Position numbers and translations under genes: made by a program
Shown here: one piece after another, positions 1-13,024 of the stretch
How positions within the stretch are numbered: position 1 is the stretch's first letter
Layout: each line of letters starts with the position of its first letter
Assembly (NCBI RefSeq): GCF_021134715.1
Contig: NC_060025.1
Coordinates: 2,604,001-2,668,000 of the forward strand
Reading direction: 5' to 3'
Length of the DNA stretch: 64,000 nucleotides
Origin: Daphnia pulex
Lineage: Eukaryota; Arthropoda; Branchiopoda; Diplostraca; Daphniidae
Notes under the pieces: model-generated
Told to the model about the DNA's origin: nothing
Databases searched by the model: none
What the model saw: the letters and a program-made list of their open reading frames with translations, nothing else

Positions 1-189
1 CTGGACGATCCTGGACAAGGATCCGGCCCGATCGACGATCCTCAAAGGCCTGGGCGAACTCAAAGTCGGACCCACTTTTCCGTGATGGCGATGATGTTGT
101 TGTTGCTGTTCCCGCTGTTTATTAGTTTCGTCCTCGTCGTTAATCCAGGCCGGATTATCCACTCCGCCGTAATTGAATTTGCCGGCCAT
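1..189 (-). CDS. N-terminal exon of an unidentified gene, truncated by the window edge
   Basis: The minus strand opens with ATG at 187-189 and stays open to base 1, giving 63 residues starting MAGKFNYGGVDNPAWINDED. The peptide is hydrophilic with a Gln/His-rich stretch (about residues 27-37), and has no signal peptide or membrane segment. A short acidic start of this kind fits the cytoplasmic N-terminus of a larger protein, for example a transporter or channel, but nothing here fixes the family. The gene continues to the left of the window. Codon usage and GC content are clearly higher than in the flanking AT-rich DNA, which supports coding. The start is the first ATG of the open frame; whether 190-480 is 5' UTR or an intron is not visible. 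Confidence 0.55.
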   Translation of the reverse strand, partial: MAGKFNYGGVDNPAWINDEDETNKQREQQQQHHRHHGKVGPTLSSPRPLRIVDRAGSLSRIVQ

Positions 190-3100
190 GACGACAATTC
201 TCACGAGAAAGTTTGATCCACTCTTGGTCGGGAAAGTGCGTCGAGTGCCGATGGAATCAAAAGTTATGGCCACTGGGAAAACAAAAAATCAGCCCCTTGA
301 GCCCAGGCCTATTGGAACGCCCAGCAGCACTGGGAGTGAAAAACAAAACAAGGGAGGAGCTTGGTGTGGAGGAGCGGAGCGCGTTTGTTCACGATGTGTC
401 ACGATCTAGTTTCACCGGTCGACTAACGACTTCCACGACGGTCCCTCCACCTTTGAACAAACGCCAACCGCCTAGAAAAGAAAAAAAATAAATAAAATAG
501 CCAAATAGAACCACTACCGCTGCCGCTGCTGCTGCTGCTGTTGTTGGTGTGCGAGCGTGAGCAGAGTTGCCCTGCGGGAGAGTCTCTCTCTAGGAGATGG
601 CGAGAGCGTGAAAAAAAAGGAAAGAAAAAAGGAAAGAAAAAAAAGGGAAACCCTGAGAAATATGATTATTTTCTGTGTGAGGCAACCGAGAAAATGTCGA
701 GTCTCTTGATAGTGCTCCCGTGCGTGAAAGACCAGAAAGAAGAAAAAAATACCAACGCCCTTTTTTAGATTTTTCAAAATCTTTTTTTTCTTTTTTCAAA
801 CTGAAAATTAATTTTTTATTTTTTACAAGGAGGGAATCACGCTCGCCCTTGAGCGACCAATGGCTCCGCCGGCTGCTCCTCAACAGTTTTCCGTGAACTT
901 GGGGAAATAAAAAAAACCGATTGCGTCATCCCAAACTACAAAGTTATTCGTCTAATTATTTTTTAATGATTTAGGATTAGATATGATTTGATGGGTTTTT
1001 TTTTATTTCTTCCTGGTCATTTCGCCGTGACGTCAATGGCTGTTTGACGCACGAAAAATTCAAACAGCCGCCGGTTGGTGAAATCATTTTCATTTTCACT
1101 CAGTCACGACAGGCGCTATTCATCCCCCTTTATTTTATTAAAAAGGATGGATGGATGGATGGATGTCATAATCCTCTCGGAGCGACGGGCTCGGCCACCA
1201 CCACTACCACCGCACAATGGAGCGCGTGAAGAACGGCGGGACACATTCCAAATGAATTTCCTTAGCCTTTTACGGTATGTCGCTCTCTCGAGAGAGAAGA
1301 GAAGAGTCAAGGAATCTTTTTGTGTGGAGTCACCACTCACCAGCTATAAGTAGATAGCACCTGCGTTGACTTAATAAGAACGTCGTCCACATTTCTCCCC
1401 CGGAATTTCTATTTTTTATTTTATTTTTCATTCGGCGGGAAATTTGAAAAAAAAAGTAAAAATTTTGCGCGTTTACTTGACCGCGTTATTTTTTCTTTAA
1501 ATGAATTTTAGTTAAGAAAAAATCTAATCAGCTTATTCTCATCGGAGGTTAAAACAACAAAAAAAGTGGTCCATATTTAATGAGGCCGGAGAGAGTGTCA
1601 ACTTTTCGGTCGTGACAAAAGGGAGAAGAAAAACTAAAAAATTTCTTTCAACAAATTTCTTGCGCTGCAGTCTTATGTATAGTCGAGCGTAACCAAAAAA
1701 AAAAACATTATAACTCAACCAGATAGTTTTGTGATTGTCTCTCTCTCTTTTTTCTTCGTGATGTTTTTGTGTGCTGTGCCCAAAACGCCCTTGAAAAAAC
1801 CCAAAAAATTCTTGTCGGGGAGATTTGTCTTTTGTTTTTATACGTTGCTGATGGAAGAATAGCAGCATCGAGACTTCCGCCAACGCAATTCTATACGAGC
1901 TACGAAACCTTCGTTCCAAAGAGTTTTATCGTGATTTTTATAGGCCTCCGGAATTGTTTGTTGGTGTGGTGGTGGGTTTTTTCTCAAGTTCTTTGTCAGA
2001 TCTTGTAATATAGGAAATGGTTTTCCGGATCGATTGGTACACAACATTTGATTCTTTGCGGTTAACGATTGCCACGCCCCGAAATTAAATGAGATCGATA
2101 GCCAAAAAGTTGAAATATTTGAAAAAATAAAAATCGTGAGATTTAGTCTCGATTCTTAAAAAAATATTTCAATGTCCATCAAAAGTGATGGGAGCAGCAG
2201 GGGAGTGGAAGGCACATCTGGAGCAAGGTCAAGGGTATCAACATCCCGACTAGCTAGCTAGATACTTGTATATTCTCCAATCACTATGCTGGCCAGCCAA
2301 ATGTTCCTTTTTCTCTTATTTTTTTACCTCTCTCTTTGAGATAATCAGTCACGCTTATTCTTCTCGGTTCCAATCTACAGCAGAGAAAACGACACAAATA
2401 TATTTTGACTGGCCAGCCAGAATAATATAACATGCACAATAAGAGCTAGTAGTTCTAGTTCTATACAGTCTGCTGGTCGACCGCCAAATGGACATCGTTT
2501 ATATGCCAATGAACAAATTTAAAACATAAAAACAAAAACAAAAAAAGATTTTATTCGTTGGATGAGATTAAACGACGAGTCTAAATGATATAAACTCGTT
2601 GGCCAGCAATTCCATCCTGTGCTAGAAAAAAGCCTTGATCTACTAGTTTATGGCCTAGCACATTATTATGACTATCTACATCAGTATACATGCCTTGATT
2701 ATTACGCAAGCCAATCTGAGAGAGAGAGAGAGATAGATAGATAACATTCAAAGAATGAGAACAACTGTGCGGGTTTTTGCAATTAAATTTCGCCTCACTT
2801 GATCACGACACACTCACGCCGACCAGATGATGAATATCCATCGACCGCCCCCCTTTCTTTCACTTAGATTGTCTCGGTTATTCATCAAAGCTTTTTGTTA
2901 GACACATTTTTCCACCCATCACTTGAATCCTATAAATATTGATTGAATCGTTTTGTAGTATAGACGATTTACCTTTTTGTCTTGTCAACTCCGTTGGGGA
3001 TGAAATCAATTGTCAACTGAATTGAATTTGTCAACTTCTAAAAGGTCTGAGCTCCTACTAAACTGATGGTTGACAGAATTTTAGAAAGTTTATATTTATC

Positions 3101-6100
3101 CGACCTAGGTACTATCTGAAATGTCAACTGTCAATGTGAAGGTGACATTGGCGATTGAGGGTTAGAAGGTCCGAATTTCATTGGTTCGTTGGCCTTTATT
3201 CTTCTCCCCTTTACGGGTGAGTAGATATCTAGATACACACCTGTTGCCTGGTGTAGTAATAGTACCTGGACATGTATATTTGCCAAAAGAGAAAGTCTTG
3301 ACGCGTCCAGTATATGAGTATATAGACAGCCCACACAATCTAGATGAACAGATTTTTCGGAGAGAGTCTGCTGAGACTGTCACTATATACATGTACATAT
3401 ACCTGCGGTTGAAAAATTAGAAAACTATGCGGAATGCGTCGCCAAATAACGACACGAATAATAGAATACCACCACCACTACCACACATTCACGCCATTAA
3501 AGTAAAAACATCCGGCCGAAGGGGATCAATCGAATCCAACCGTATATGTACACACATGATACTACACCAAGACTCTAATAATGGGTAATACCCCCATTGT
3601 TTATGGCTTATGGTATACAGAAATCGTCACGACTGGCTTCTTTTTACAGTGGATAAGCTCTATTAAAAAAATACTCCAGAATTACTATATAGCAAATAAC
3701 ATGTACACACACACACAAGTTGTTTTTGGGCTGAAAGGGGGGAAACAAAATGATCTATTTTGTCTTTATTATTTCTCCGCTGGTATTTTTACTGGACGAA
3801 ATGAAATAGACAAAGAAAAAAGAGATAAAGATATTAAATGTTTCTGGCTGCTGGGCCAAAACAATGCCCAGCTCCCGTTCCCATTCCTTATATCCCCGAG
3901 TTATTACAAACGTCTAAACACACACACACATCCTCAAGGTGCTCTGCCCAATCATATAATACATATCCGCTCGGCTATATACATACACAATAACTCTCCG
4001 CCGTATATACACAGGAGAATTTTTGTCCAGCATTTTATTTTTTATTTTATTTTTCTGAAAGTTTTTCGCGTAAAAATAAAAGAAAAATCTGAGGATATTT
4101 TTTTTTAACAGCTGTTTTTTTGGGTTGTTGTAAATTACCGGCATATTTCACCGATAGTTAAAATAAGCCAACCAATTTTTCTCCTTTTTCGTTCGTGATA
4201 TCGAAAGCAGCAACCCACACTGCTGCTAGACTAGGCACAGCACACACATTGCGACAGTGTTTTCTTGGGGTTTCCAACGTGCTGCCCGCAAGTTTCCCGG
4301 ATAATTTTGTGTCCTAATCCGTTCCGCCGGCGATGTGGGATGACGCCACATGTCACGTTATATAGTCTACGCATGCAGGAATATGCTGGCTGGTTTGTAA
4401 ATGTATCGCCGTCTTATATATATTTTCACTTCCTGAATGTAATAATACACACATCTAATATACATGCATGTAGAGCTATATAAGGTCCGGATCACTTGGA
4501 GTACCTACCTATACTACTACACCGTATTGCGGTCGTTTGATTTCCTTTTCGTCGCCCAGCAGCAGCAGCCGCAAATAATCTGGCGTAATAACAGATGATT
4601 ATATTATACGATGCGGTGTGACACAGCTCAGCTACATATGGAGAGATCTTATTTATTCCATTTGAATTTCTTTTCTTTTTTTTAAATTTTATTTAGAGCT
4701 CAACATTCTCATTAAAATTCAACGAAAAAATTCAATCGGAAATATGCGGTTGATTATTTTTTACCTCGTGAATTTATAAATTTTAACCCGGAAATCTGGA
4801 AACCTCAAATGACATTCCTATTTGACAGGTTAATTGATGTATATGTATAGCGCCTAAATTATTCTCTACAGTTCACCGCAGATTAGATTGTATTCCGGAA
4901 ACAATTATCCGCACCTAATAATTTTCAACTTTCTTATTTTTCTTTCTTCTTTTTATCTACACAAATTGGATTAACATTTGGTGTCTTGTTTGTTTGTTGG
5001 TGTAATTTATATTTTTTTACGATTACGATCATGGACTTTGGGAAATCCCGCGGCGAAGCCCTCCAAGTTTATATGGCCAGCTAGCGACTTTTTATAATAG
5101 ACGCCATCATACGATATGCATAAATGGTCACAAATAATATAACCGAGAGACTCTGGCTATAACTATAATCTTCTCTTTGGGTGTAGACACCCAAAAAGGT
5201 TTTTTAGTCAGCGGGTATTATATCAATTCAAGTGGAATAAATCATATAACATTAACCTAGATTATATATTCGCCTGCGTATATATAACTAAATCATCACT
5301 GCCAGCACGACTAAAATATACAAACAACCGTGTAATCTAATAGATTTTTTTTTCTATTTACAGAAAAATTTATTCGTCTAACAAATATGTATACTCGTGT
5401 CGATATTATTTGTTTATAGATTCACGAAGAGAAAAGAACGTAGTTACGTAGTAGATACCGGAATGATCGATTCGTTTTTGGGCGGGAAAATAAATTTGAA
5501 TATGAAAATTATTATTATTTTTTTTTTCGAATTTCGCACACAGGTGGATATTCCCGATGATATGCAATCATTCAAATTTGATAGGCTAGGCCTTGACTAA
5601 TGTTCTATTCAACAGCTCGCCCTCTCCACTGCTCCGCAGGTGTCCCGAAGGTTTTTTCTTATTCAATTTTTTCTTATTCATTAGCCAATAATGAACGCAG
5701 TTTTCGGGAGATGAATAGATGATGTTGAACTACTAAAACAATATGATTATTTTAAACACAGTCGGTCGTTTCAAGGTTAAAATTTTGAAAATGAAAAGGG
5801 ACAAGAGACAATAACGAGAGCAGATCGGCGTGATGATGCAAAAGACGCGTTGCCAAACACACACAAATAAAATAAAAAGAAATAGAGCCCCGCCCATCGC
5901 CATTAACTAATTGCGCAATAACTATAAAAGCTTCTAGATGGCGCAATTCAAAACTAGTCCCCCCAAACCTTTCCCTTTATTATTATTCCGGTGTGGGAGG
6001 AGTAAATGGATAATAACAATACGATTATACACAAGTAGTACATAACAAAGCGAATAATATTTAATTCATCTTCCAAACCATTTCCCCCAACCCTCCCATT

Positions 6101-6786
6101 TTGCCAAAGTAAAAATAAAATGAAATGAAATAAAACAAAAAACCGCAGGTGCGTGAAATTGTGACATTAGTAGCGCTTCACGGCTCCATTGGTTGCCGGA
6201 TGTTGTCTGCGCTGTTGTGTACGACCAGCAGAAGAAGGTGGGGAAACAACAAAAGGCCTCGGTCTTTTGTCTATGGGAATGTACGCGTACAACCAAAAAT
6301 CATTTAGACGGGAAAGATGACGCTGCAATTATGTAACCGAACGCGGGAGCCGCTCACGAACTCTATTACGCCATCTGTCGATCAGAAAATGAAAAACTTT
6401 CCTAGTCCAGCCTATGTAACAGGTGGTATATGCATTGATTGCTACCAGCGTAATCAGATCCCTGCGAAGGTAAGACCCGAAACAATAAATAACAAATGCG
6501 GGCGGCGTGTTTGCCAGTGCGCAACAGACGATACGCCGCCGGCGGCTATTCCTTGGAAGCAACTGGCCATTATATTTGCTCGAGGTTCTTCCTCCTTGGG
6601 CTCAGTTTTATTGTCTATTCACTGGAAAGAAAAAAAAGGGGGTTCAAAGTACTGCTGCCTGGAACTTTTCATTTCATTTCAGTTCAGGTTCCGGTAACCG
6701 AGCGGCGATGACGCAAAAGAATTCGATTCCGCCGTAATCAATTTTGTCTTTGAGTTTCTATTTCAATTTGTAGCCGGGCGAATAAA
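190..6786. other. Gene-poor AT-rich intergenic region with microsatellites
   Basis: No open frame here has credible coding character. The longer frames are low-complexity or shadows of poly-A/poly-T runs. The region contains simple repeats: CTG/CTT-rich triplets about 519-548, GGAT tetramers about 1145-1164, GA/GATA repeats about 2718-2743, and AC runs near 3703-3717 and 3919-3930. It lies upstream of both the minus-strand gene at 1-189 and the plus-strand gene at 6787, so it may hold regulatory DNA or long 5' introns. No specific site can be defended. Confidence 0.5.
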
Positions 6787-7954
6787 ATGAGAGTGACCAG
6801 CAGAAATGGACGTTATTACTGGACAGTGGCAGGATCGTTCCTCTTTGTATCGGCTCTAGTCATTTACCACGGATCGCGTCAGGTGTTGCTGGAATTCCAA
6901 TCTGAACACCTGGCGACTGCTGGACACCAGCTTATTCAAATCCCATTGGAAAGTGACGATCCGCCCGTCGAGTGTCGCTGCGACAGGAGTCCAACATCGG
7001 TCGTCGGTCGATCCAGCTGCAGTCGAGAAGCGGATCGACGCGGATCCAATCAATCGGTGGTCAGTTATTCGCTGTTCGGCCATCCGGATGAAAACGATCA
7101 AGTCCTCAAGCGTTATTTCTCATCCATCGAGGCCAGGGCGGCCCGCATCCGCCGCTACTACCCCGGCTGGATCATGAGGGTCTACCACAATCTCTCGGCC
7201 GTCGATGAACTCAAATACCTGTGCCCATTGCGCTGCCCAGGGGGAGGCCAGCATCAGGAGCTGATTGAGACCAACGTCGATCTCTGCCACGTCGACAGCA
7301 TCCGGACGGATTTCATCAACAGCGCCTTGATCCAGCGGCTGAATCCGCGCATGTGGAGGTTCCTGGTGATGCTGGATCCGTTGGTCGATCGCTTCATGTC
7401 CAGGGACGTGGACAGCGACATCATTCCGAGGGAAGTGGCCGCCGTCCGCCAGTGGCTCCAGTCCAATTTCACATTCCACGTCATGAGGGACCATCCCAGT
7501 CACGGCGGATTCATGCTGGCCGGACTGTGGGGGGCCAAGAGCGTCCAGCGGAGGGATCTCATCCGTAGACTGGGCCAGGCCATGATCTGGACCAGCCAGA
7601 ACGACGACTACCAAACCGATCAGAATCGATTGGATTTATTCGTCTGGCCATTCGCCACTTTCGACGTGGTAATAAATTCAAATTTGAATATTCAAATTTT
7701 TTTGACTTGATTGGATCATTTGTTTAATTTTTAATTTGCTGGTTTTTTTTTTTTAGATGGCCCACGACTCTTATTTTTGCAACAACTGGGTGATGAAAGT
7801 GGGTCAAGTGACTCCCAGTTTTCCATTTCCGACCCGCCGGATCGGCCACAATTTCACCGGGCTGGATCTCGTCCGCAAAGACATCGCCGATCACATCGTC
7901 ACCTGTCCCTACGAGTGTCGACCACTTAATCACAAAGACTGGCTATTATGTTAA
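6787..7954 (+). CDS. Type II membrane glycosyltransferase-like protein, two exons
   Basis: Exons 6787-7668 and 7757-7954 join at a GTG/gtaata donor and a tttttag acceptor in phase 0, giving 359 residues. Residues about 10-30 form a single hydrophobic signal anchor after a short basic N-terminus, typical of a Golgi type II protein. The luminal part carries a conserved-looking core: a segment PGWIMRVYHN, an acidic DVD in SRDVDSDI (a DxD-like metal/nucleotide-sugar motif), and MRDHPSHGGFMLAGLWGAK, a block I associate with a poorly characterised glycosyltransferase-like family. Paired cysteines (CRCD, CPLRCPG, CPYEC) suggest a disulphide-bonded lumenal domain. The role as a glycosyltransferase is inferred from the topology and the DxD-like motif; donor and acceptor are unknown. 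The stop TAA is followed by an AT-rich tail with AATAAA near 7982. Confidence 0.75.
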
Positions 7955-8204
7955 CAAAATTAAATTATAAATTTCCCAAAAAATAAAATTTTAAACTCAA
8001 ATCAATTTGTTTAAAATTATAAAAATTTATATTCAGATCAGCAACATATTGCACGGACGATATGGGTGGAGGAGGAGTGGGGGGAGGGGGATAAGTGAAA
8101 TGTAAATATAAAACTCTATTTCGTGTGAATTGATATGAGTCAAAATGGACTGCTGGGAAAATACTGGCGGCCCAGCAGTCGATTAATATTATGCTGGGCG
8201 ATGA

Positions 8205-8992
8205 TTAAGCTGAGGTAACTTCCTTGGGTGGCTGGAGTTTGTGACTGGGGAAAGGATGCTGGAGAGATTTGAGGGCCGGTGAGCTGCCGATGGCCCGGAA
8301 GACGATGAGGATCGTGTCAGAGTCGAACGGGCAGCGGGAGAAGGCCCGGCTGCACGTCTCAGAGTTCTTGGCCGTCGAGCCGATGAAGGCCGCGTACTGG
8401 AAGACTCCGCGACCCTTGGCGACTTTGGGTCCGTCGGACGAGACGGCCAAAGGCTTGCCACTGATAAAAACCACATTCAATTATTATTATGAATTAAAAT
8501 TTAATAAAATTCATCAACTTACTCGAACATGGATCGCAGGAGAACTTCTTCCGGCAACAATTCGCTTTCAGCTCGTCGGTGCAGTTCGCAGATGAGCCTG
8601 GACATTATTCGAATCATTTGTCATTTGGTTTCAGTTGAAGGATAAGTTGAATTGAGTTATAATAACGCACCTCGATCCGCATCCGAATTTGTCCGCCTGG
8701 ACAGCCGTGTCGAGATAAGAGTCGATATCCTTGGCGTGATCTTTCTCCGTGTACTCGAGCAGTGCGAAATCGACCGTGTCCACCGACGATTTGGCTTCCT
8801 TGTTCTCTTTCGTCTCGATGATCTGATAATTCAAACAATTATTTCAAAAATGAATTGAATTCAGATTTAAAAATGATTTGGAATTTGATTTCGACTCACC
8901 ACTGTTTCGATTGGGACCGTCTCCGATTCGGGAATGGCGGCCGATTGCGTCTGAGCGATCAAAACTGCAGCGATAAGGTAAACGGCAAACAT
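8205..8992 (-). CDS. Secreted arthropod protein with a CGSRLICEL motif, four coding exons
   Basis: Coding exons on the minus strand are 8900-8992, 8671-8822, 8523-8597 and 8205-8460. All junctions are GT/AG and phases agree, giving 191 residues. Residues 1-19 are a clear signal peptide (MFAVYLIAAVLIAQTQSAA). The mature part has an acidic linker, then FGCGSRLICELHRRAESELL and a C-terminal CSRAFSRCPF segment; this spacing of Cys residues resembles uncharacterised secreted arthropod proteins. I cannot name a function. The start follows a 5' UTR intron: a non-coding exon ends at a gtacgt donor near 9065, and a TATA box sits at 9171-9180. The exon 3/4 frame was chosen because it continues into the long balanced C-terminal frame; an alternative open frame there is Ser/Arg-biased and looks like a shadow. 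Confidence 0.72.
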
Positions 8993-9170
8993 ATTGGACC
9001 TAAAATTCAAATTTAAAAAAATTAAATGATGATTATTATTAATTTAAATTTTTTTTTTAAACGTACCAGGGGTGTAGTACAGCTCTCGATTGGAAAGGGG
9101 AAAGCAACAAAGTGAAGCAGCTGGGAGCGTTGGACACCTGAGACTGTTGTGTCGACTCGACGGTGCTGGC

Positions 9171-9180
9171 CTCTTTTATA
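9171..9180 (-). promoter_or_regulatory. TATA box of the secreted-protein gene
   Basis: TATAAAAGAG on the minus strand lies upstream of a short non-coding first exon (about 9066-9145) whose gtacgt donor leads to the coding exon beginning at 8992. Confidence 0.6.
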
Positions 9181-9223
9181 GATCGGGCCGGGGTCCGACC
9201 CCCCCGTTTGCGCCATCCAATAG

Positions 9224-9247
9224 TCTCTCTCTCTCTCTCTCTCTCTC
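9224..9247. repeat. (TC)n microsatellite
   Basis: Twelve or so uninterrupted TC units lie just upstream of the TATA box of the secreted-protein gene. GAGA-type repeats near promoters can bind GAGA-factor-like proteins in arthropods, but a role here is only a possibility. Confidence 0.8.
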
Positions 9248-9248
9248 G

Positions 9249-10689
9249 TTTTTTTTAAGGGTGTAGTTTAAAATATAATAGAAAACTAGCCTATGATTAT
9301 AGGTATGGGAATATTTCATCTGCGATGAGGAAATTCTTCCAGTTGCTTTCGCTCTCGCTTGGCAGTGAATCGGAAACGATTTAATTGCGCACAGCACATT
9401 TTCACTCTTCACGCCAGTTGGAACACGCTCGTACGATATGGGCGATGGTTTTTTAATATCGCAACTAATAACTTTACGAATTTCACTGGCCCAATACGAA
9501 CTGGACGATATGTATATAGCGGAGCCGTGTACATATAAATACAGGAAAAACAACGTAGAAAGAAAGAGAGAATAGAGAGTGCAGGTATAGTTTAGTTTTC
9601 TATATCGAATGTTATATTATTATTCCGTTTCTTTCTTATTCTGCCCCAAGAACCCGCACACATGCTTGTATATATACATACATACATACACACATCGAAA
9701 GTCTCGAGAAAGAGAAAGTTCACTCTCCTTTTGTCCCTCGGAGCTGTGGTGCCACAGCGGTCAACTTTTGATCGTTTTCTTTTCAAAATTAAGAAGAAAA
9801 TTTAAAAATTCTGCATATTTATTTTTGACTTTCTTGCGGGGGGGCATACAGTCCGTTGAATTATCATTTTCGTATACGATCTCGTTGGAAATCGGTGAAA
9901 AATCATTGAAATTTTTAAATAATTATTGCCCCGATTGTTTTTGACCTTTTATCCAGTGAAAAGAAAGAGAGAGAGAGAAACTGTGGAGGGGAAATCTCCT
10001 GAAGATGGGCCGGCTGTATACATCTATCTGGAAGTCCTTGACCCACATATTTAAAAAAAAAGAGGTAGACTCTAGCTGCTGCCGAGCTATAGTGATGGAA
10101 ATGGCGGCCAGAGCACTTTCTTTTCAACCTTCGTCCGTCCGCTCGTGTGCTGGACGACGGGGGGAAAACGGAACCACTTTCGTTTTCACTTCGAGTTCGA
10201 CGTATAATCAAACACTTCCCTAGTCTTGTTTATTTCTGATTCGTTTCAAAAATAAGACCGGTTCACGATACATATACATGACCATAGAAAATAATATAAG
10301 AGAGATAACAACATAGTCCGATATTATAAAATAAAAACCAGTCGGCCATGGTGAATGTGACAAGATCAAGCGAAATGTTTCAATATTTTATTTGTTTGTT
10401 TTTTCTCGATTTGGCGAAATGTCTAAACGGCACACGACATATCGACGAGCCTTTTTATTCCGTCCAGCCTGACGACGACTACTGTGCATACTGCTGCTGC
10501 GGTTATTTGAAACTGAAATAGTGAAAGTGGCGCCAATCGGATTTCTCTTTCGACAATCGGCGACTAGTAGATGATGCTGCACTTTTTTGGGTTGTTGTTA
10601 TGTAACACATTTATTACAGAGGTTTTTAGAGTGTGCAAAAGAGGAGTTTTGTTATTTTTTCGAGGATACACAATAACACCTTATTTTTT
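9249..10689. other. Intergenic region without recognised gene
   Basis: AT-rich DNA with short GA runs (about 9962-9980). No open frame has splice support or a recognisable domain. Confidence 0.5.
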
Positions 10690-11870
10690 ATTCAAATAAT
10701 CGGACTACCGCTGATTTGTTCGGCATCGTTCCGCTATTGTTTATACACGCATTGACATTTATCAGGTTCAACAGCTGATATATCCATAGCCAATTCATTT
10801 TTCCGCTGCTGAACTTTCTAACCACTTCTCTTTTTGTCTAGTTCATTTACTTTTGCCTAAACTTCGCAATGGGAGAAGGGGGGGGGGGACAAAACGGCGA
10901 AGATTTATGCGTGTGCGTGAACAGAAACGAAATTTACAACGTCCAAAGCAGCAACGGCGAGTTTATAATATGTACTGTTAAAGGAGAGTTGTTGCAAGTG
11001 AAACATGCCACATGCAAACAGTCTTTACGAGATATAACGTGGCGAAAGTGAAGTGAGTTTTCACTATAAGGGAATAAAGCATTTGGCTACTATGTTGTGT
11101 TGTGCGGAAAAGACGTAACAGCACTTCTGGCCCTGAGGCCACGAAATATGCTAATCAATTAGGATGCCTTATAGCAGATTGAATTAACTATACATCTATA
11201 CATAACCGGTTTTCGCCAAAGCACAAGACGAAAGGGAATTCGATGCAGAAATACATTTTCGGATGTCATATTTGTTTCTCCCCATTTCTACGGAAAACAA
11301 ATAACAACTCAGTTGTGAAGAATGAAAATATGAATACAGTTAATACACCGCGAAAAAAGGTGAGATGACAGGCTTCACTTTAGGCATCCTACACAAATTA
11401 GTTTTCCTTTTAATTAAGAAACCAAACTCACAGACACCTCAGCACAAGTCGTAACTGAAGTGAAGCGCAAAAACAAATGAATCAATTCGTGGCCGCATCA
11501 ATCCTTTGCGGACCCCTTTCTTCGACCTCCCTCTCGCTGCTCGTCCAAGGCCATACTTGTTTCCCTATAGCCTTATTACTGCATTATCGTTTCATACTCT
11601 TCAGCGTCCGATAAACTAGACGTCATCGATTCAGAGTATTTATCCCTTATCTCTTTGCATCGTCCTATCCTTGATTCGCTAGTACATCAGTTATATAGTT
11701 CAGGTTAAACTGGCCAATAAAATTGATCGCATTATTCTTTCGACAAACACGAAGGTGATGCATTTTTTCTTTGTGTTATTGATACAACTGTTAAAAAAGG
11801 GATTTTGTTCAATTTGGACAAAAAAACATTAACATCGTATCAGATTTTTACAAATACCAAATTCCTTGCT
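10690..11870 (-). pseudogene. Collapsed third copy of the tandem F-box/LRR gene family
   Basis: 10690-11335 matches the 3' flanks of the two LRR genes (compare 16255-16490 and 18650-19190; shared blocks such as catatgctaa..aattagg). 11339-11390 matches the first-exon start of the gene at 18168: on the minus strand it reads MPKVKPVIS, then shifts and meets a stop within about 15 codons. 11390-11870 matches the 5' flank at 18180-18640, including the shared block cgacaaacacgaaggtgatg. The coding body is therefore missing: 3' flank directly abuts exon 1. The simplest reading is deletion of about 1.7 kb between the stop region and the first exon of a former tandem copy. Confidence 0.75.
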
Positions 11871-11899
11871 CTTAGATGGATGAAGAAACAAACAAGCGA

Positions 11900-13024
11900 T
11901 TAAGGAATGATGATTGTCCAGGGGATTGAATCGAGTAAAAAGAAAAAAGCCCTGGCAACTAGAGCAATAAAATCAGCTAGCACTTGAGATAGCATTCCAA
12001 ACATTACATATGCTTCTGGGGGTTGATTATTAAAATTGGCGAAAATATTGGCGATATTAGTGCGGATAACATTGGTGTTGAACATCACGGCGACCATCAG
12101 AAGGGCTAAAAGATCATTGACAAGGCCTATCAGACCGAAGGCTGCTACCGGTATGATATCAAGCAGTGAAAGGAGGGTCATCACACATCGAATCGCGGAA
12201 AGGATGGCACGAAGGCGATACAAGTAAAAGAAGCCTCCTTCTGAAAAAACTTGGCTTAAAATGCGACGGAATAGAATAGGAAGCTCGCGAATATTCTCCC
12301 AGAACTGTTGGAAATGATGACATTATTAGATGCATTTCTAAAAAATAACTATTTCAAAGTGAATACCGGTTTGGGTTCGCCACTGTAGCGACGATTGTAG
12401 CTATTGATTTCACGGATGAAATTGGCTAAATCTGGCTCTTCATCTGACGCACTGACGGGATTCAATTTATTCTTGCTGAAAGCTTGGAAGAGGCTCGTAA
12501 CCTGAAATGAAAGACATCTGTTAATCAACTGCATCCCATCTGGCAGCATCTGTGATTATATTCACCTGCTGTCTGCAAACAGGGCAAAGGACTGCTCCTA
12601 CAAAACTGCCACGGGCCATGTGGGCCATGTAGGCAAGCCAACAACGACCTGGAAATAGAACAGGCCTATTTTATAATTGTAACCAAAAAGAGGAATATTT
12701 TGACTTGACATGTAGAAGGTTTCACACTTACAGCAGAAGATATGGCCACAGTTGGTCTCCACTTCATACTTAATGTCATTGCGGCAGACAGGGCATTCAT
12801 TCTGTTGACTGTACCTTCTTCTCGGTTGGTTAATTTCAGTTTGTTCTCGTCTCTTAGACCTTGGTAACCAAAATGCCAACACATTAAACACCACAAGAAA
12901 AACTCTGTTACTTTTAATCAACAAACCTTATCGTGTAGTATCCAAAAAGAACGAGGGCAATCCCAAAAGCGAGTGTGCCGAGAATAACCTCTTCGCCAAC
13001 ACATTCGATACTGAACATTACCAT
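11900..13024 (-). CDS. RNF170: RNF170-like RING-type E3 ubiquitin ligase
   Basis: Five exons on the minus strand (12927-13024, 12732-12859, 12566-12648, 12367-12501, 11900-12304) join in phase to 282 residues. After an N-terminal hydrophobic segment (about residues 10-30) comes a C3HC4 RING: CPVC, then CGHIFCCRC, then CPVC. Next are the NPVSASDEEPDL..FIREINSYNRR block and a C-terminal DUF1232-type membrane region with the LLDIIPVAAFG motif. This order matches RNF170, an ER membrane ligase that in vertebrates ubiquitinates activated IP3 receptors for degradation. All eight zinc ligands are present. The C-terminus extends past the usual DUF1232 with two more hydrophobic stretches. The ATG at 13022-13024 is used because translation from it runs into the first membrane segment; a second Met lies two codons in. 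Confidence 0.9.

Noticed and set aside
3581-4108. 175-codon plus-strand frame in the left intergenic region
   Set aside because: Low-complexity, His/Ile/Tyr-rich translation of AT repeats, with no domain and no splice or promoter context.
6317-6697. 126-codon plus-strand frame upstream of the glycosyltransferase-like gene
   Set aside because: No recognisable domain or signal, and an overlapping minus-strand frame is equally open; more likely part of an upstream non-coding region.
7120-7614. 164-codon minus-strand frame
   Set aside because: Antisense shadow of the glycosyltransferase-like coding exon; its composition mirrors the codon bias of the sense gene.
8189-8476. Ser/Arg/Pro-rich minus-strand frame
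   Set aside because: Shadow of the last exon of the secreted protein; the splice phases favour the other frame.
10869-11051. 60-codon frame MGEGGGGQNGED...
   Set aside because: Lies in a 3' flank that is duplicated near 18.87 kb, where the frame is not preserved.
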